Positions 1-8,581 of a DNA stretch of 64,000 nt are shown here, piece after piece. This DNA is from UBA7672 sp965229115 (GTDB lineage Bacteria; Pseudomonadota; Alphaproteobacteria; Caulobacterales; Hyphomonadaceae). The notes below the pieces were generated by a model, which saw only the letters and a program-made list of their open reading frames with translations, ran no database searches and was not told the DNA's origin. Position numbers and translations under genes: made by a program. The stretch is taken from positions 1 through 64,000 of the forward strand of contig CBDDIR010000003.1 of assembly GCA_965229115.1 (NCBI GenBank), given 5' to 3'. Each line of letters begins with the position of its first letter. Position 1 is the stretch's first letter.

Positions 1-2843
1 GCGCTAAGCGACATGCGGAAGTAGATCAGCTCGGACGTGTCGGCAGGGCCGATGTGGCCGAACTTCGCGCGGGCGGCGATGGCGGCTTCGAGAGCGAGTT
101 GCGGTTCGAGGCCGCGTTCCACCTGTGCTGCGGTTTTGGGTTGACCGGTCTTGAAGTCGACCATGGCGAGCGTGCCGTCGGCGAGGAGTTCGACGCGGTC
201 AGCTTTGGCTTTAAGTTCAACCGGGCCGGCGGCGCTATCGAAGGTGATCTTGCCTTCCTTCTCCGTGGCGAAATCGACGCGATGGCGATCGCGCGCTTTC
301 GACCAGCGGAGATAGGCGTCGCCCGCGCGCAACCAGAGCGGCTTTTCGAGTTCGATGAGCTCGGGCGTAGCCCCCGCTTCGTTGAGGCTGGTGATGACGA
401 GATCGTCGATGGTGCGGGTGTTGCCGGGCTTCTCGAATGTCTCGACGGCGAGGTGGACGGCTGTCCCGCGTTCTCGGGCGTCGATGTCTTCTCCGACGCG
501 GCGTAGCGGTTCGAGGCGGAGGATGCGTTTGGCATAATCACCGTAAGGGTCGCGAATGAGCTGCACCGCACGACTGGGCGAGAATTTGTTGAGCGCGCGC
601 TTGTCGGCCGGGGGCGTGGGCTTCGGCACAGATGCGGGCTTCACGTCAGCGACGTGGCGGATGGCGCGGGCCCAGACGAGTGGGTCGGAATTGTCGGCGG
701 TCTGGAGGGCAGCCTCAGCTTCGTCGCGGCCGCCGAGACCGCCTGCCGCGAGCGTGCGCAGGCGCCAGAGCCAGCGGGAAGCGACGGCAGGCTTGTCGTC
801 GACGCGGCGTGCACGCAGCAGGATGACTTCCGGCGCATTAGCCATCTGAGCGAAGTCGTGAGCGGAGAGGCCGACGCGTTCGTCGGGGTCGGGCAGGTTT
901 AGCTGCTTTCGCAGTGTGCGGTTGAGGAAAGCGTCAGCTGCAGCGGGGCGGGGCCATGAGCCTTCGTTGAGGCTGGCGAGGATCATGCGATCGCGGCGCT
1001 GCAGGCGCGCTTCGAGCGGACCCCAGATGGCGATACGCGGATGCTCTGCAGCGTCGGGCGGGGCGAGCATGCGTTGCATCACAGTCTCGGCGAAGTCAGC
1101 GAAGTGGTCGGCTTCGATAGCGCCCATGGCAGTGGAGAGTTCGCCGAGCTGGGTGATGAACTGCGCCGCCATCGCGCCGGACTTTCCGGACCAGACATGC
1201 GCGCCACCAGCGATTGCCTCGGCGAGGCGGGCGATGGCTTCGGAGGCGTGCTGGCCGTTGATGTGCTTGCCGGCGAAGGCGGATTTTGCCGGAGCGTGCA
1301 GCCCGGCGATGTCGCGGACGAAGGATCCGCATTCCGCCAGTGCCTGTCTCTTCCGCTCGTTACGCTCCTTTTGCTTTTCGTCATCGGTCTCGTCAAAGAC
1401 CGGATTGTCGAGACGGTGAGCGAGGTCTTCCAGGCTCGCATGACGGCGCGGACCGCGGAGGGCTTCGCGTTCGAGGCGGCTGGTGATGGTCTGCAGGTCG
1501 CCGGGACTGCGATTGATGCTGGCGAATTCGTGTTTCAGGACGGCGAGCAGCCGGACCGGGTTGCCGGGATCACGGACCCAGCGTGCGAGCAGGAGCAGGA
1601 AAGCTCCGGGCGAGGTGCGCTGCAGCGGTGTGCCGGAGGACGGCGCGATATCGATGCCCCAGCGTTCGAGGATCGCGGCGACACGGCGGGCGAGCGAGGC
1701 TTCGGGTGTGACGAGGGCGGCAGTCTGGTGAGACGATTCCAGCGTCTCGCGCAGGAGGAGCGCAGCGGCCAATGCCTCCTCGGCTTCATCCTCGGCTTCG
1801 ACAAGCGAGAGGCCGGCAAGGGCTTGCGTGACAAGATCTTGCGGCGAATGCGTTTCGGCGAGAACGACGAGGCGTTTGTTCCAGTTGCGCGTTTCGCTGG
1901 CGGGCGCGAGCGCTTCGTTGATCAGGCGGCGGCGCGAGACTTCGGCGGGTGATTCATCGCCGCCGGGCCAGGCGTGGACATTCTGCGACGTGAGGCCGAG
2001 CCATTTCAGCGTCTCGCCCATGGCATGCTGTGGGTGGCTTGGCGCGTCTGCGACGGCGGCCCAGCTTTCGAGATCAGGGTCGATGCCGGGGAAGACGACG
2101 ATGCCGCGCGGCAGCTTGAGCACGGCCTGCATCAGGCGGCGCGTGGCGTGCCCCGTGCCGGTCGAACCTGCAATGATGACGGGGTGCTTGGGCGGCTTGG
2201 CGGCCCAGCGTGTGAACAGCGCTTCGGCGGCGGCAAGGCGGCGCTCGCCCGCATCGATCGCTTCGGCTTCCTTCAGGTATTTCGGCCAGCCGCGCATGAC
2301 GATGTCGAGGAAGCTGGCGGACACTTGCCAGTGCTGGGCGAGATGCGGCGCCAGTTCGGTGGATAGCGCGTCGAGCTTTTTCCAGTCGACGCCGCCGACG
2401 AGGGCGGCCTGATCGATGAGTGTCGCAAGTTCGTCGGCTGCGGTGAGGAGCGAAGACGGCGGCAGTGGGCCTTCTTCCTGGTGCGTGCGCCAGCTCTGGA
2501 TGAGGCGGGCAAGGGCGCCGCGGCGGCTGGCGGTGCTGAGGGAGGGCGGCAGCTCCAGCGCATCGGGGCCAAAGGCGGCAAGACCATCTTCTTCCTCGAT
2601 GTCGCCGAGGGCGCGGATTTCAGGCGTCAGCAGTGTGCCGCCGACGGCGCGATAGAGGGCGAGCGCGAGTTCGCGCGCGGCGCGTTGGTTGGGCGTGAAG
2701 ATCAGGGCGTCTGCAAGGGCTTCGGGCTTCTCCTTGGCGCCGGTGGCGGCGACGATGCCCTTTGCGAGTTCTTCGAGGAAGAAGGACGAGGCGGGGATCG
2801 AGAAGACTTTGGCGGAGGTCGGGGAGAAGATGCCCTTGGCCAT
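1..2843 (-). CDS. addB: Double-strand break repair protein AddB, 3' end cut by window edge
   Basis: AddB is the second subunit of the AddAB helicase-nuclease, which processes double-strand breaks for RecA recombination in the cytoplasm. About 947 codons are visible; the alphaproteobacterial family is around 1000 residues, so only the extreme C-terminus is missing. A degenerate nucleotide-binding loop (IIAGSTGTGHATRR) is encoded near 2150-2180. The C-terminal PD-(D/E)XK nuclease region is clear: ERGTAVHLAVE near 460, VELKAKADRVELL near 200 and MVDFKTG near 160. ATG at 2843 is the first start after an in-frame stop just upstream. It is the last gene in the window of the order tsaE-amgK-murU-addB, where addA would be expected next. 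The product assignment is firm from sequence; the operon function is established knowledge. Confidence 0.93.
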   Translation of the reverse strand, partial: MAKGIFSPTSAKVFSIPASSFFLEELAKGIVAATGAKEKPEALADALIFTPNQRAARELALALYRAVGGTLLTPEIRALGDIEEEDGLAAFGPDALELPPSLSTASRRGALARLIQSWRTHQEEGPLPPSSLLTAADELATLIDQAALVGGVDWKKLDALSTELAPHLAQHWQVSASFLDIVMRGWPKYLKEAEAIDAGERRLAAAEALFTRWAAKPPKHPVIIAGSTGTGHATRRLMQAVLKLPRGIVVFPGIDPDLESWAAVADAPSHPQHAMGETLKWLGLTSQNVHAWPGGDESPAEVSRRRLINEALAPASETRNWNKRLVVLAETHSPQDLVTQALAGLSLVEAEDEAEEALAAALLLRETLESSHQTAALVTPEASLARRVAAILERWGIDIAPSSGTPLQRTSPGAFLLLLARWVRDPGNPVRLLAVLKHEFASINRSPGDLQTITSRLEREALRGPRRHASLEDLAHRLDNPVFDETDDEKQKERNERKRQALAECGSFVRDIAGLHAPAKSAFAGKHINGQHASEAIARLAEAIAGGAHVWSGKSGAMAAQFITQLGELSTAMGAIEADHFADFAETVMQRMLAPPDAAEHPRIAIWGPLEARLQRRDRMILASLNEGSWPRPAAADAFLNRTLRKQLNLPDPDERVGLSAHDFAQMANAPEVILLRARRVDDKPAVASRWLWRLRTLAAGGLGGRDEAEAALQTADNSDPLVWARAIRHVADVKPASVPKPTPPADKRALNKFSPSRAVQLIRDPYGDYAKRILRLEPLRRVGEDIDARERGTAVHLAVETFEKPGNTRTIDDLVITSLNEAGATPELIELEKPLWLRAGDAYLRWSKARDRHRVDFATEKEGKITFDSAAGPVELKAKADRVELLADGTLAMVDFKTGQPKTAAQVERGLEPQLALEAAIAARAKFGHIGPADTSELIYFRMSLS

Positions 2844-2913
2844 CAGCGCGCCCCGCTGTTGGCGTCACCGTGTCCCGCAGTGGGGAAGGAAAGCGCGTTG
2901 CGCTCATCCTTGT

Positions 2914-3639
2914 TCAAGCGCCTGGCCCCATTGTCTTGAGGCGGGCTTCGGCTTCATCGCGGCCGGCGGGATCGCCGACATGCATCCAGAACGGGTGCAT
3001 GACCGTGCCAAAGAGACGGCCAGCCCGGCCCATCGCGTTCCAGTACACATTGGCGGAGAATGGCTTGGCTTCGTACTGGCGCAGCCATTCGGCGCGGGTG
3101 ATGTGCGTTCCGGCGAAAACGTAAGGTGCGGTGGGCTTGTCGCCGCGGCGTTGAATCTGTCCGTCAGGTCCGAGGAAGAAGTCACCGGGGCCGCGGAAGC
3201 CGAGCGTTGCGCCCATGTCGGCGAGCAGCAGAAGCGCATCCATCGTGCGGGGATCGTAGGCTTCGGCCATCTTCGCGAACGTGGTATCGCCGGGCGTCGC
3301 CCATGTTACGTCGGTGTTGACGACGAAGAAGGGATCATTGCCGAGAAGCGGTAGCGCTTTGACAACGCCGCCGCCGGTTTCAAGCAGCGTCTCGCGCTCG
3401 TTCGAGATGATGATCTCGAGATCCTTGCGCTGCTTGAGATGTGCTTCCATCAGATCGGCGAGATAGTGCACGTTGATGATGGCGCGGGTGACGCCTTGCG
3501 CCACCAGCTTGTCGAGCACGCGATCAATTAGCGTGCGGCCGCCGACTTCAATCAGCGGCTTGGGCAGCGTGTCAGTAAGCGGCTTCATGCGCGTGCCGAG
3601 GCCGGCCGCAAGAAGCATGGCGGTTTTGACTTTTGTCAT
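2914..3639 (-). CDS. murU: MurU-like N-acetylmuramate-1-phosphate uridylyltransferase
   Basis: This 241-residue nucleotidyltransferase has the sugar-nucleotide transferase signature AAGLGTRMKPLTDTLPKPLI at residues 11-30 and the usual VGGRTLIDRVLD continuation. Family members of this length next to amgK convert MurNAc-1-phosphate to UDP-MurNAc in peptidoglycan recycling. The function is inferred from sequence plus neighbour; a sugar-1-phosphate transferase of another specificity is the only real alternative. Its start overlaps the amgK stop by four bases (ATGA), so the two are translationally coupled. addB follows after about 70 bases. Confidence 0.9.
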   Translation of the reverse strand: MTKVKTAMLLAAGLGTRMKPLTDTLPKPLIEVGGRTLIDRVLDKLVAQGVTRAIINVHYLADLMEAHLKQRKDLEIIISNERETLLETGGGVVKALPLLGNDPFFVVNTDVTWATPGDTTFAKMAEAYDPRTMDALLLLADMGATLGFRGPGDFFLGPDGQIQRRGDKPTAPYVFAGTHITRAEWLRQYEAKPFSANVYWNAMGRAGRLFGTVMHPFWMHVGDPAGRDEAEARLKTMGPGA

Positions 3640-4730
3640 GCGGCCACCAGGAGATGCGGAGCGACTGCTTCAACAAAGCTACGAGCTTCGGCTGCGGCCG
3701 GGTGAGACAGGGTCTCGTTGAGCAGGCCACGCAGGCGCGGCTGGAACTGATCGTAGCGGGGTTTCTTGTCGCGTGTGACCAGTCTCGCGAAGATGCCCAT
3801 GATGCGCATGGTGTTCATAGCGCCAAGCACGGAGAAGCGTTCGTCGAAATCGCGACGCGAAAGTCCTGTGCCGTTGAGATAGGCACGGATGGCAGCCTCG
3901 CGCGCTTCAGGCGAGACATCGCGGCGGGCGTCGTGCAGCAGCATCGACATGTCCCATTCGCCCCAGCCGAGAACGGCGTCCTGGAAGTCGAGCAGGCCGA
4001 CGCGCTGCAGGCCGTCGCGCTGCGGGAGCCAGATAAAGTTTTCGGCGTGCGTGTCGCGCAGGATCAGGGCGCGCGGATAGTCTTCCGCCTTGGCGACGAG
4101 ATTCTCGCGCACCCGTTCCCAACGCAAACGCGACTGTTCGGTCATCCGCACATTGAGATCGCGTTGCGGCATCCATTCTACGAACAGATCGACGTTGGCC
4201 GAGAGGGCGAGGTGATCGTAGGTCAGGATGGGCCATTCACCGCCGCGATAAGGCAACTTGGAAGGCGCAGGCGCGCGGTGGACTGCGGCGAGTACATCAC
4301 CGACTGCGGCGTAGAGTGTCGGCTCGTCGGCGCCGCGCAGGATGGTTTCAGCAAGCACTTCGTCGCCCAGGTCTTCCAGCAGAGCGAGACCGCGCGTGAG
4401 ATCGTGGTCGATGACTTCGGGTGCGGACAGGCCGAGCGTTCGCAGATACGCCGACAGCGCAGCGAAGGCTTCAACGCGCGAGGCGGCGAGCCGCGAGATC
4501 GCATTCCAGCCGAGGGCGAGGCGTTCCTCTTCCGTGGCGTTCGGCGGGCAGGGCTGCGATTCCAGCGGCGGCGCATCCATCAGCATCAGCGTCTCGGTCT
4601 TCCGACGCAGACGCTCATAGCGGCGCGTGGATGCATCCTGGTTCAGCGGCGTGCGCGCCGCCTCACCCCAACCTGTGTGGTTGAGGAATTCCTGGATCTC
4701 GGTGCTGCGCAAATTACCGCCACTCGCCAT
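3636..4730 (-). CDS. amgK: AmgK-like N-acetylmuramate/N-acetylglucosamine kinase
   Basis: A 364-residue aminoglycoside-phosphotransferase-fold protein. The catalytic loop reads RDTHAEN at 225-231 and the metal-binding Asp lies in GLLDFQDAVLG at about 245-255. These match the family in which AmgK phosphorylates the anomeric hydroxyl of MurNAc, giving the substrate of MurU. The gene overlaps tsaE by 17 bases and murU by 4, so tsaE-amgK-murU reads as one operon. Fold and active-site residues are visible in the sequence; the exact sugar is inferred from the neighbour. Confidence 0.9.
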   Translation of the reverse strand: MASGGNLRSTEIQEFLNHTGWGEAARTPLNQDASTRRYERLRRKTETLMLMDAPPLESQPCPPNATEEERLALGWNAISRLAASRVEAFAALSAYLRTLGLSAPEVIDHDLTRGLALLEDLGDEVLAETILRGADEPTLYAAVGDVLAAVHRAPAPSKLPYRGGEWPILTYDHLALSANVDLFVEWMPQRDLNVRMTEQSRLRWERVRENLVAKAEDYPRALILRDTHAENFIWLPQRDGLQRVGLLDFQDAVLGWGEWDMSMLLHDARRDVSPEAREAAIRAYLNGTGLSRRDFDERFSVLGAMNTMRIMGIFARLVTRDKKPRYDQFQPRLRGLLNETLSHPAAAEARSFVEAVAPHLLVAA

Positions 4731-5175
4731 CGATACGCGTGCTCCAGTCGTCGAAATCTACAAGCCGGGCGATTCGGCCCGTACCGTCGAAGCTTAGCCG
4801 AACTTCCAGCCGTTGGACCGGGAGATCGCGCCCCAGTCTTTCCGGCCATTCAATGAGCGCCAGCCCATCCACAGCTTCCTCGAGCCCCAGTTCGCGGGCC
4901 TCGCCGGGGTGTTCCAGCCGGTAGAGATCGAAATGCCAGATCGGGAAAGCCGGACCGGAATATGTCTGCACCAGCGTGAAGGTGGGGCTGGGGGCCTCCG
5001 TTTCGGGGCCGACCAGATGGCGGATAAGGGAGCGGGCAAGGGTGGTCTTGCCGGCGCCGAGATCGCCGTAAAGTGCTACGACATCGCCAGCTCGCGCAGC
5101 CGCGCCCAGCCGCGCCCCGAGGGCGGCAGTGGCGGCGTCATCAGCCAGTTTCAGGGTGAGCTCACGTTGGGCCAT
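4714..5175 (-). CDS. tsaE: tRNA threonylcarbamoyladenosine biosynthesis ATPase TsaE
   Basis: A 153-residue P-loop protein with Walker A GDLGAGKTTLARSLI, followed by SPTFTLVQTY, HFDLYRL and LIEWPERL, the standard TsaE motifs. TsaE works with TsaB and TsaD to form the t6A modification at position 37 of ANN-decoding tRNAs. An open frame continues far upstream without resemblance to any protein; the start was placed at ATG 5175 because the encoded MAQRELTLKLAD begins the family's N-terminus and the length is then normal. It is first in the operon with amgK and murU. Confidence 0.93.
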   Translation of the reverse strand: MAQRELTLKLADDAATAALGARLGAAARAGDVVALYGDLGAGKTTLARSLIRHLVGPETEAPSPTFTLVQTYSGPAFPIWHFDLYRLEHPGEARELGLEEAVDGLALIEWPERLGRDLPVQRLEVRLSFDGTGRIARLVDFDDWSTRIDGEWR

Positions 5176-5307
5176 TGCGCGTGGTTTGGGGCCGCCCGCA
5201 GGCTCTGGCAATGGCCGGCATGTTAAGCTGCGTTCAGGCCCGAAAACCGCCCTGTTATCATGGGATGGCCATGCTATGAGGCGGACCTCTCGGGAAGGGA
5301 AACCGCC

Positions 5308-6552
5308 ATGTCCCCGCAAGCTATGCCTCAGCGTGTAGTCATCCTTGGCGCCGGCCAGGCAGGCGGGCAGACCGCCTATTCGCTGCGCCAGGCGGGATTC
5401 GAGGGTTCGATCACGATCGTGGGCGATGAGCCGGCGCCGCCTTATCAGCGGCCGCCCCTCTCGAAAGCCTATTTCAAGGGCGAGATGGAAGCCGACCGGC
5501 TGTTCCTGAAACCGCTCGAATATTACGCCGAACACAATGTGGAGCTGGTGACGGGCAAGGCCGCCACCGCCATCGATCTGGCCGCGCATACGGTGACGCT
5601 GGGTAGCGGCGACACGCTGGCGTGGGACAAGCTGGTGATCGCGACCGGCGCACGGCCGCGCAGGCTTGCGGTCGAGGGCGCGGAGCTGCGCAATATCGCC
5701 GAGCTGCGGACGCTGGCGGATGTGGACATGTTGAAAGCCACCGCCATGCCGGGCGCGCGGCTTGTGGTGGTGGGTGCGGGCTATATTGGCCTCGAGGCGG
5801 CGGCAGTTGGCGTGCAACTCGGCCTCAAGGTCACCGTGCTCGAGGCGATGCCGCAAGTTCTCTCGCGCGTAGCGGGGCCGGAGATCGGCGCGTTCTACAC
5901 GCACATGCATCGCGAGGCCGGAACGGACATTCGCCTAGGCGCGCGCCTGGAAGCCTTCGAAGGCATCGGCCAGGTGACCGGCGTCCGCCTGCAGGGCGGG
6001 GAGATCATTCCGGCCGATCTGGTCCTGGTCGGCGTCGGCGTCCTGCCGAATATTGAAGTGGCGCTGGAGGCCGGCCTCGTGTGTGGCAACGGCATCGTGG
6101 TCGACGCCAACATGCTGACCAGCCATCTCGATGTGTACGCTGCCGGCGACATCGCCTGGCGACCACTGGCGCACTACGGGCGCGAGGGCAGGCTGGAGTC
6201 GGTCCACAATGCGATAGAGGGCGGCAAGTTGGCGGCGGCGGCGATCATGGGCGCAAAAGCGCCCGCGCTGGACGTTCCGTGGTTCTGGTCGGACCAGTTC
6301 GACCTCAAGCTCCAGACGGCCGGCTTGTGGACCGGCGCGGACGAAACGATCACCCGCGGCGATCCCAAAACCCGGTCATTTGCCGTGTTTTACCTCAAGG
6401 AAGGCGTGGTTATCGCGGTGGACGCGGTCAACGCTGCGCCCGAATTCATTGTCGGAAAGAAGCTGGTTGCGGCACAGGCGCGGGTTGCGCCCGGCGAACT
6501 AGCCGATAAATCCATATCCATGAAGGACATCGGCGCTCGCGCGCTGGGTTAG
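5308..6552 (+). CDS. Ferredoxin reductase, FAD/NAD(P)H-dependent
   Basis: A 414-residue flavoprotein of the putidaredoxin/rubredoxin-reductase type. The N-terminal FAD site is VVILGAGQAGGQTA at residues 8-21, the ERPPL-like segment is YQRPPLSKAYFKG, the NAD(P) site is LVVVGAGYIGLEAA and the C-terminal FAD motif is DVYAAGDIAW. ATG 5308 was chosen because a purine-rich ribosome-binding site (gggaaggga) lies seven bases upstream; a longer frame from 5260 lacks one. It probably reduces the [2Fe-2S] ferredoxin encoded 30 bases downstream and so feeds electrons to an oxygenase or other acceptor encoded elsewhere. It is divergent from tsaE across about 130 bases. Confidence 0.9.
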   Translation: MSPQAMPQRVVILGAGQAGGQTAYSLRQAGFEGSITIVGDEPAPPYQRPPLSKAYFKGEMEADRLFLKPLEYYAEHNVELVTGKAATAIDLAAHTVTLGSGDTLAWDKLVIATGARPRRLAVEGAELRNIAELRTLADVDMLKATAMPGARLVVVGAGYIGLEAAAVGVQLGLKVTVLEAMPQVLSRVAGPEIGAFYTHMHREAGTDIRLGARLEAFEGIGQVTGVRLQGGEIIPADLVLVGVGVLPNIEVALEAGLVCGNGIVVDANMLTSHLDVYAAGDIAWRPLAHYGREGRLESVHNAIEGGKLAAAAIMGAKAPALDVPWFWSDQFDLKLQTAGLWTGADETITRGDPKTRSFAVFYLKEGVVIAVDAVNAAPEFIVGKKLVAAQARVAPGELADKSISMKDIGARALG

Positions 6553-6582
6553 TTCGACGTTTGAGGGAGCGGCGCGAAGCCC

Positions 6583-6903
6583 ATGCCGAAGATCACGTAT
6601 ATCGACTCCACCGGCAAGGAACGGGTCGTTGAAGCCAAGAATGGCATGACCGTCATGGAGACGGCCATCAAACACAACATTCCGGGCATCGACGCCGACT
6701 GCGGCGGCGCCTGCGCCTGCGCCACCTGCCACGTCTATGTGGATGAGGCGTTCAGCGACAAGGTCGGCAAGCCGTCAGCCATGGAGCAGTCGATGCTCGA
6801 CTTCGCCGAGAACGTAAAAGAGACCTCGCGGCTTAGCTGCCAGATCAAGGTGCGGGACGATCTCGATGGTCTCAAAGTGACGACGCCCGAGAGCCAGCAC
6901 TAG
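6583..6903 (+). CDS. Adrenodoxin-type [2Fe-2S] ferredoxin
   Basis: A 106-residue ferredoxin with the cluster ligands Cys40, Cys46, Cys49 and Cys86 (CX5CX2CX36C), characteristic of the adrenodoxin/putidaredoxin class, plus an additional Cys44. The strand MPKITYIDSTGKE at the start is typical of this class. It follows the ferredoxin reductase on the same strand after 30 bases and is very likely its redox partner. No terminal P450 or oxygenase is present in the window, so the final acceptor cannot be named. Cytoplasmic, with no signal peptide. Confidence 0.93.
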   Translation: MPKITYIDSTGKERVVEAKNGMTVMETAIKHNIPGIDADCGGACACATCHVYVDEAFSDKVGKPSAMEQSMLDFAENVKETSRLSCQIKVRDDLDGLKVTTPESQH

Positions 6904-6908
6904 GCTCT

Positions 6909-6924
6909 CGACGCCGTAGCGTCG
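6909..6924. terminator. Short perfect hairpin between convergent genes
   Basis: CGACGC-CGTA-GCGTCG forms a perfect six-base-pair stem with a four-base loop, five bases after the ferredoxin stop and just before the stop of the opposing lipoprotein gene. There is no T-tract on either strand, so it is at best a weak or non-canonical terminator. The hairpin is seen in the sequence; the terminator role is inferred from position. Confidence 0.35.
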
Positions 6925-6929
6925 TTGAA

Positions 6930-7316
6930 CTACCCGGCTGCGCAGACCCGCGTTTCCGGTGGTTTTGCTTCTGCTTGCTGGGCGCGTGCCGGCACGAATT
7001 TCAACCCCGGCTCCCCTTCGCGTACGGCAGCGGCGACTTGGCCCTCACCAAATTCGATCAAGGCGTCGTTCTTGAAGACGAAGGTGTAGTCGGCGGCTTG
7101 CAGCTGGAAGACGTCGAGCCATTTGCCGTTGTACGTCATGGATCGATAAGGCAGCACGACGCTGGAAGTCGTGGGGCATGAGCCCATTGCTTTCCGGACC
7201 TGAGCGGGAGACATGCCCGCGCGGATATCGCCGTAGCCGTTGTTGAACGATATGCACCCCGAAAGCGCCAGCGCGGCCACGGCGCCAGTTGCCCCCATCA
7301 CCATCGCCTTCAACAT
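6930..7316 (-). CDS. Small lipoprotein of unknown function
   Basis: A 128-residue protein with a lipoprotein signal peptide: a hydrophobic stretch followed by the lipobox LSGC with the acylated Cys at residue 21. The mature part begins ISFNNGYGDIRAGMSPAQVRKAMGS, which resembles the start of the SmpA/OmlA (BamE-like) repeat fold, where GMSxxQVxxxLG is the recurring motif. It is probably anchored in the outer membrane facing the periplasm. It faces the ferredoxin gene convergently and follows rfbD on the same strand by about 140 bases. The lipoprotein call is firm; BamE-like is a weak inference and no pathway is evident. Confidence 0.8.
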   Translation of the reverse strand: MLKAMVMGATGAVAALALSGCISFNNGYGDIRAGMSPAQVRKAMGSCPTTSSVVLPYRSMTYNGKWLDVFQLQAADYTFVFKNDALIEFGEGQVAAAVREGEPGLKFVPARAQQAEAKPPETRVCAAG

Positions 7317-7456
7317 TGGGTGTGCCCCCGCTAGTTCGCCGATCAGTATGCCAATCGGCTGAATGCCTGTCTGGCAAGTGCCTGAGATAACCGTCAGGAC
7401 CGGGCGTTAGCAAGATTGAGTGAGCAGCCTTACGAGCGGGACGCCACTCCCATCGA

Positions 7457-8350
7457 TCAAACCTGCCAACCGGCTTGCTCGATGGACGCGACGCATTCTT
7501 CCACACCCTGGCGCCAATCCGGAAGAACCAGACCATAAGCGTCGGCAATTCGCGAACAATCGAGAACGGAGTTCGCTGGCCGCTTGGCGGGCGTTGGATA
7601 GCCTGATGTCGGAATGGGGTCCGCGATTGCAGTCGGGCCGCCGCGAACCTTCGAGGCTGCAAAGACCGTTTCTGCGAACTGACGCCACGAGCAAGGCTCG
7701 CCTGAACCGGTGAGGTGAAATACACCAGTTGGCGCGGCAGGATCGAGTACGAGACGAGCGGCTATGTCTCGAAGGGCGATGGCGAGGTGAGGAGCATAGG
7801 TCGGCCGGCCGATCTGGTCTGCCACCACGTTCAGGCGCTCGCGCGTCTTGGCCAGGCGCAACATCGTGCGAACGAAGTTCTTGCCTTCCGGCGCGTGCAC
7901 CCACGAGACCCGAATGATGACATGGCGCGCGCCGGATGCCGCAAGCGCCCGTTCGCCTTCGAGCTTGGTGGCCCCATAGACAGTGAGCGGGCCGGTCGGG
8001 TCGGTCTCGACATACGGGCTCGTCTTGGCGCCGTCGAAGACATAGTCGGTCGACAGGTGGACCACAGGGATACCGGCTGCGGCGCAAGCCGCGCCGACCG
8101 CAGCTGGGCCTGCGCCGTTGATTGCACGGGCAGCGGCCTGATCGGTTTCTGCCTGGTCGACGGCGGTATAAGCGCCGCTCAGGATGACGACGTCCGGCTG
8201 TACATCAGCGATAGTTGCAGACAGCGATGCAGCGTTGCCCAGATTCGTCTCGGGCCGGCCGCGGACGACGATGTTGAAAGCGGAATCATCAAGCGCAGCA
8301 AGTTCGCGCGCAACCTGTCCGCTCACGCCGCCGATGACGAGGGCTTTCAT
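7457..8350 (-). CDS. rfbD: dTDP-4-dehydrorhamnose reductase RfbD/RmlD
   Basis: A 297-residue extended short-chain dehydrogenase that performs the last step of dTDP-L-rhamnose synthesis. The nucleotide-binding loop is VIGGVSGQVARELAAL near the N-terminus, STDYVFDG marks the central strand, and the catalytic Tyr/Lys pair is in VYGATKLEGE. Length and motifs are normal for RmlD. The other three rhamnose genes (rfbB, rfbC, rfbA) lie about 24 kb away at 32-35.5 kb on the other strand, an unusual split. It is transcribed divergently from the methyltransferase at 8582. Confidence 0.93.
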   Translation of the reverse strand: MKALVIGGVSGQVARELAALDDSAFNIVVRGRPETNLGNAASLSATIADVQPDVVILSGAYTAVDQAETDQAAARAINGAGPAAVGAACAAAGIPVVHLSTDYVFDGAKTSPYVETDPTGPLTVYGATKLEGERALAASGARHVIIRVSWVHAPEGKNFVRTMLRLAKTRERLNVVADQIGRPTYAPHLAIALRDIAARLVLDPAAPTGVFHLTGSGEPCSWRQFAETVFAASKVRGGPTAIADPIPTSGYPTPAKRPANSVLDCSRIADAYGLVLPDWRQGVEECVASIEQAGWQV

Positions 8351-8439
8351 ACGCCGACCCTACTTAAACCCGACGTAGTGCGGTGCGCACTGGATCCGTC
8401 GAAAGTTGTGAAGCATGATTCTAATTGAATGCAATCACT

Positions 8440-8450
8440 GTGTGACACAC
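8440..8450. promoter_or_regulatory. Palindrome in divergent intergenic region (possible operator)
   Basis: GTGTG-A-CACAC is a perfect odd-centred palindrome in the 231-base space between the divergent genes rfbD and the methyltransferase at 8582. Its position would suit a regulator of both. No convincing -35/-10 pair was found. The palindrome is seen directly; the regulatory role is speculative because short palindromes also arise by chance. Confidence 0.2.
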
Positions 8451-8581
8451 GGCGACAGCGATGCCTTGCCTTTTGAGACTTCTGCGACCATAGCAAAACT
8501 CAAAGACGGTTTGAACTTCTCTTTGTATCGTTGTGCGTAGGCTTGTGCCTTCGGATTCGGGTGAATTGGAGATTGGTCAGT

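Noticed and set aside
1041..1952. 303-codon plus-strand frame over addB
   Set aside because: It lies antisense inside the clear AddB coding region, has no domain, and is a by-product of high G+C at third codon positions.
5176..5910. In-frame upstream extension of tsaE (398 codons in total)
   Set aside because: The added 245 residues have no family resemblance, overlap the reductase gene antisense, and the TsaE family begins at MAQREL.
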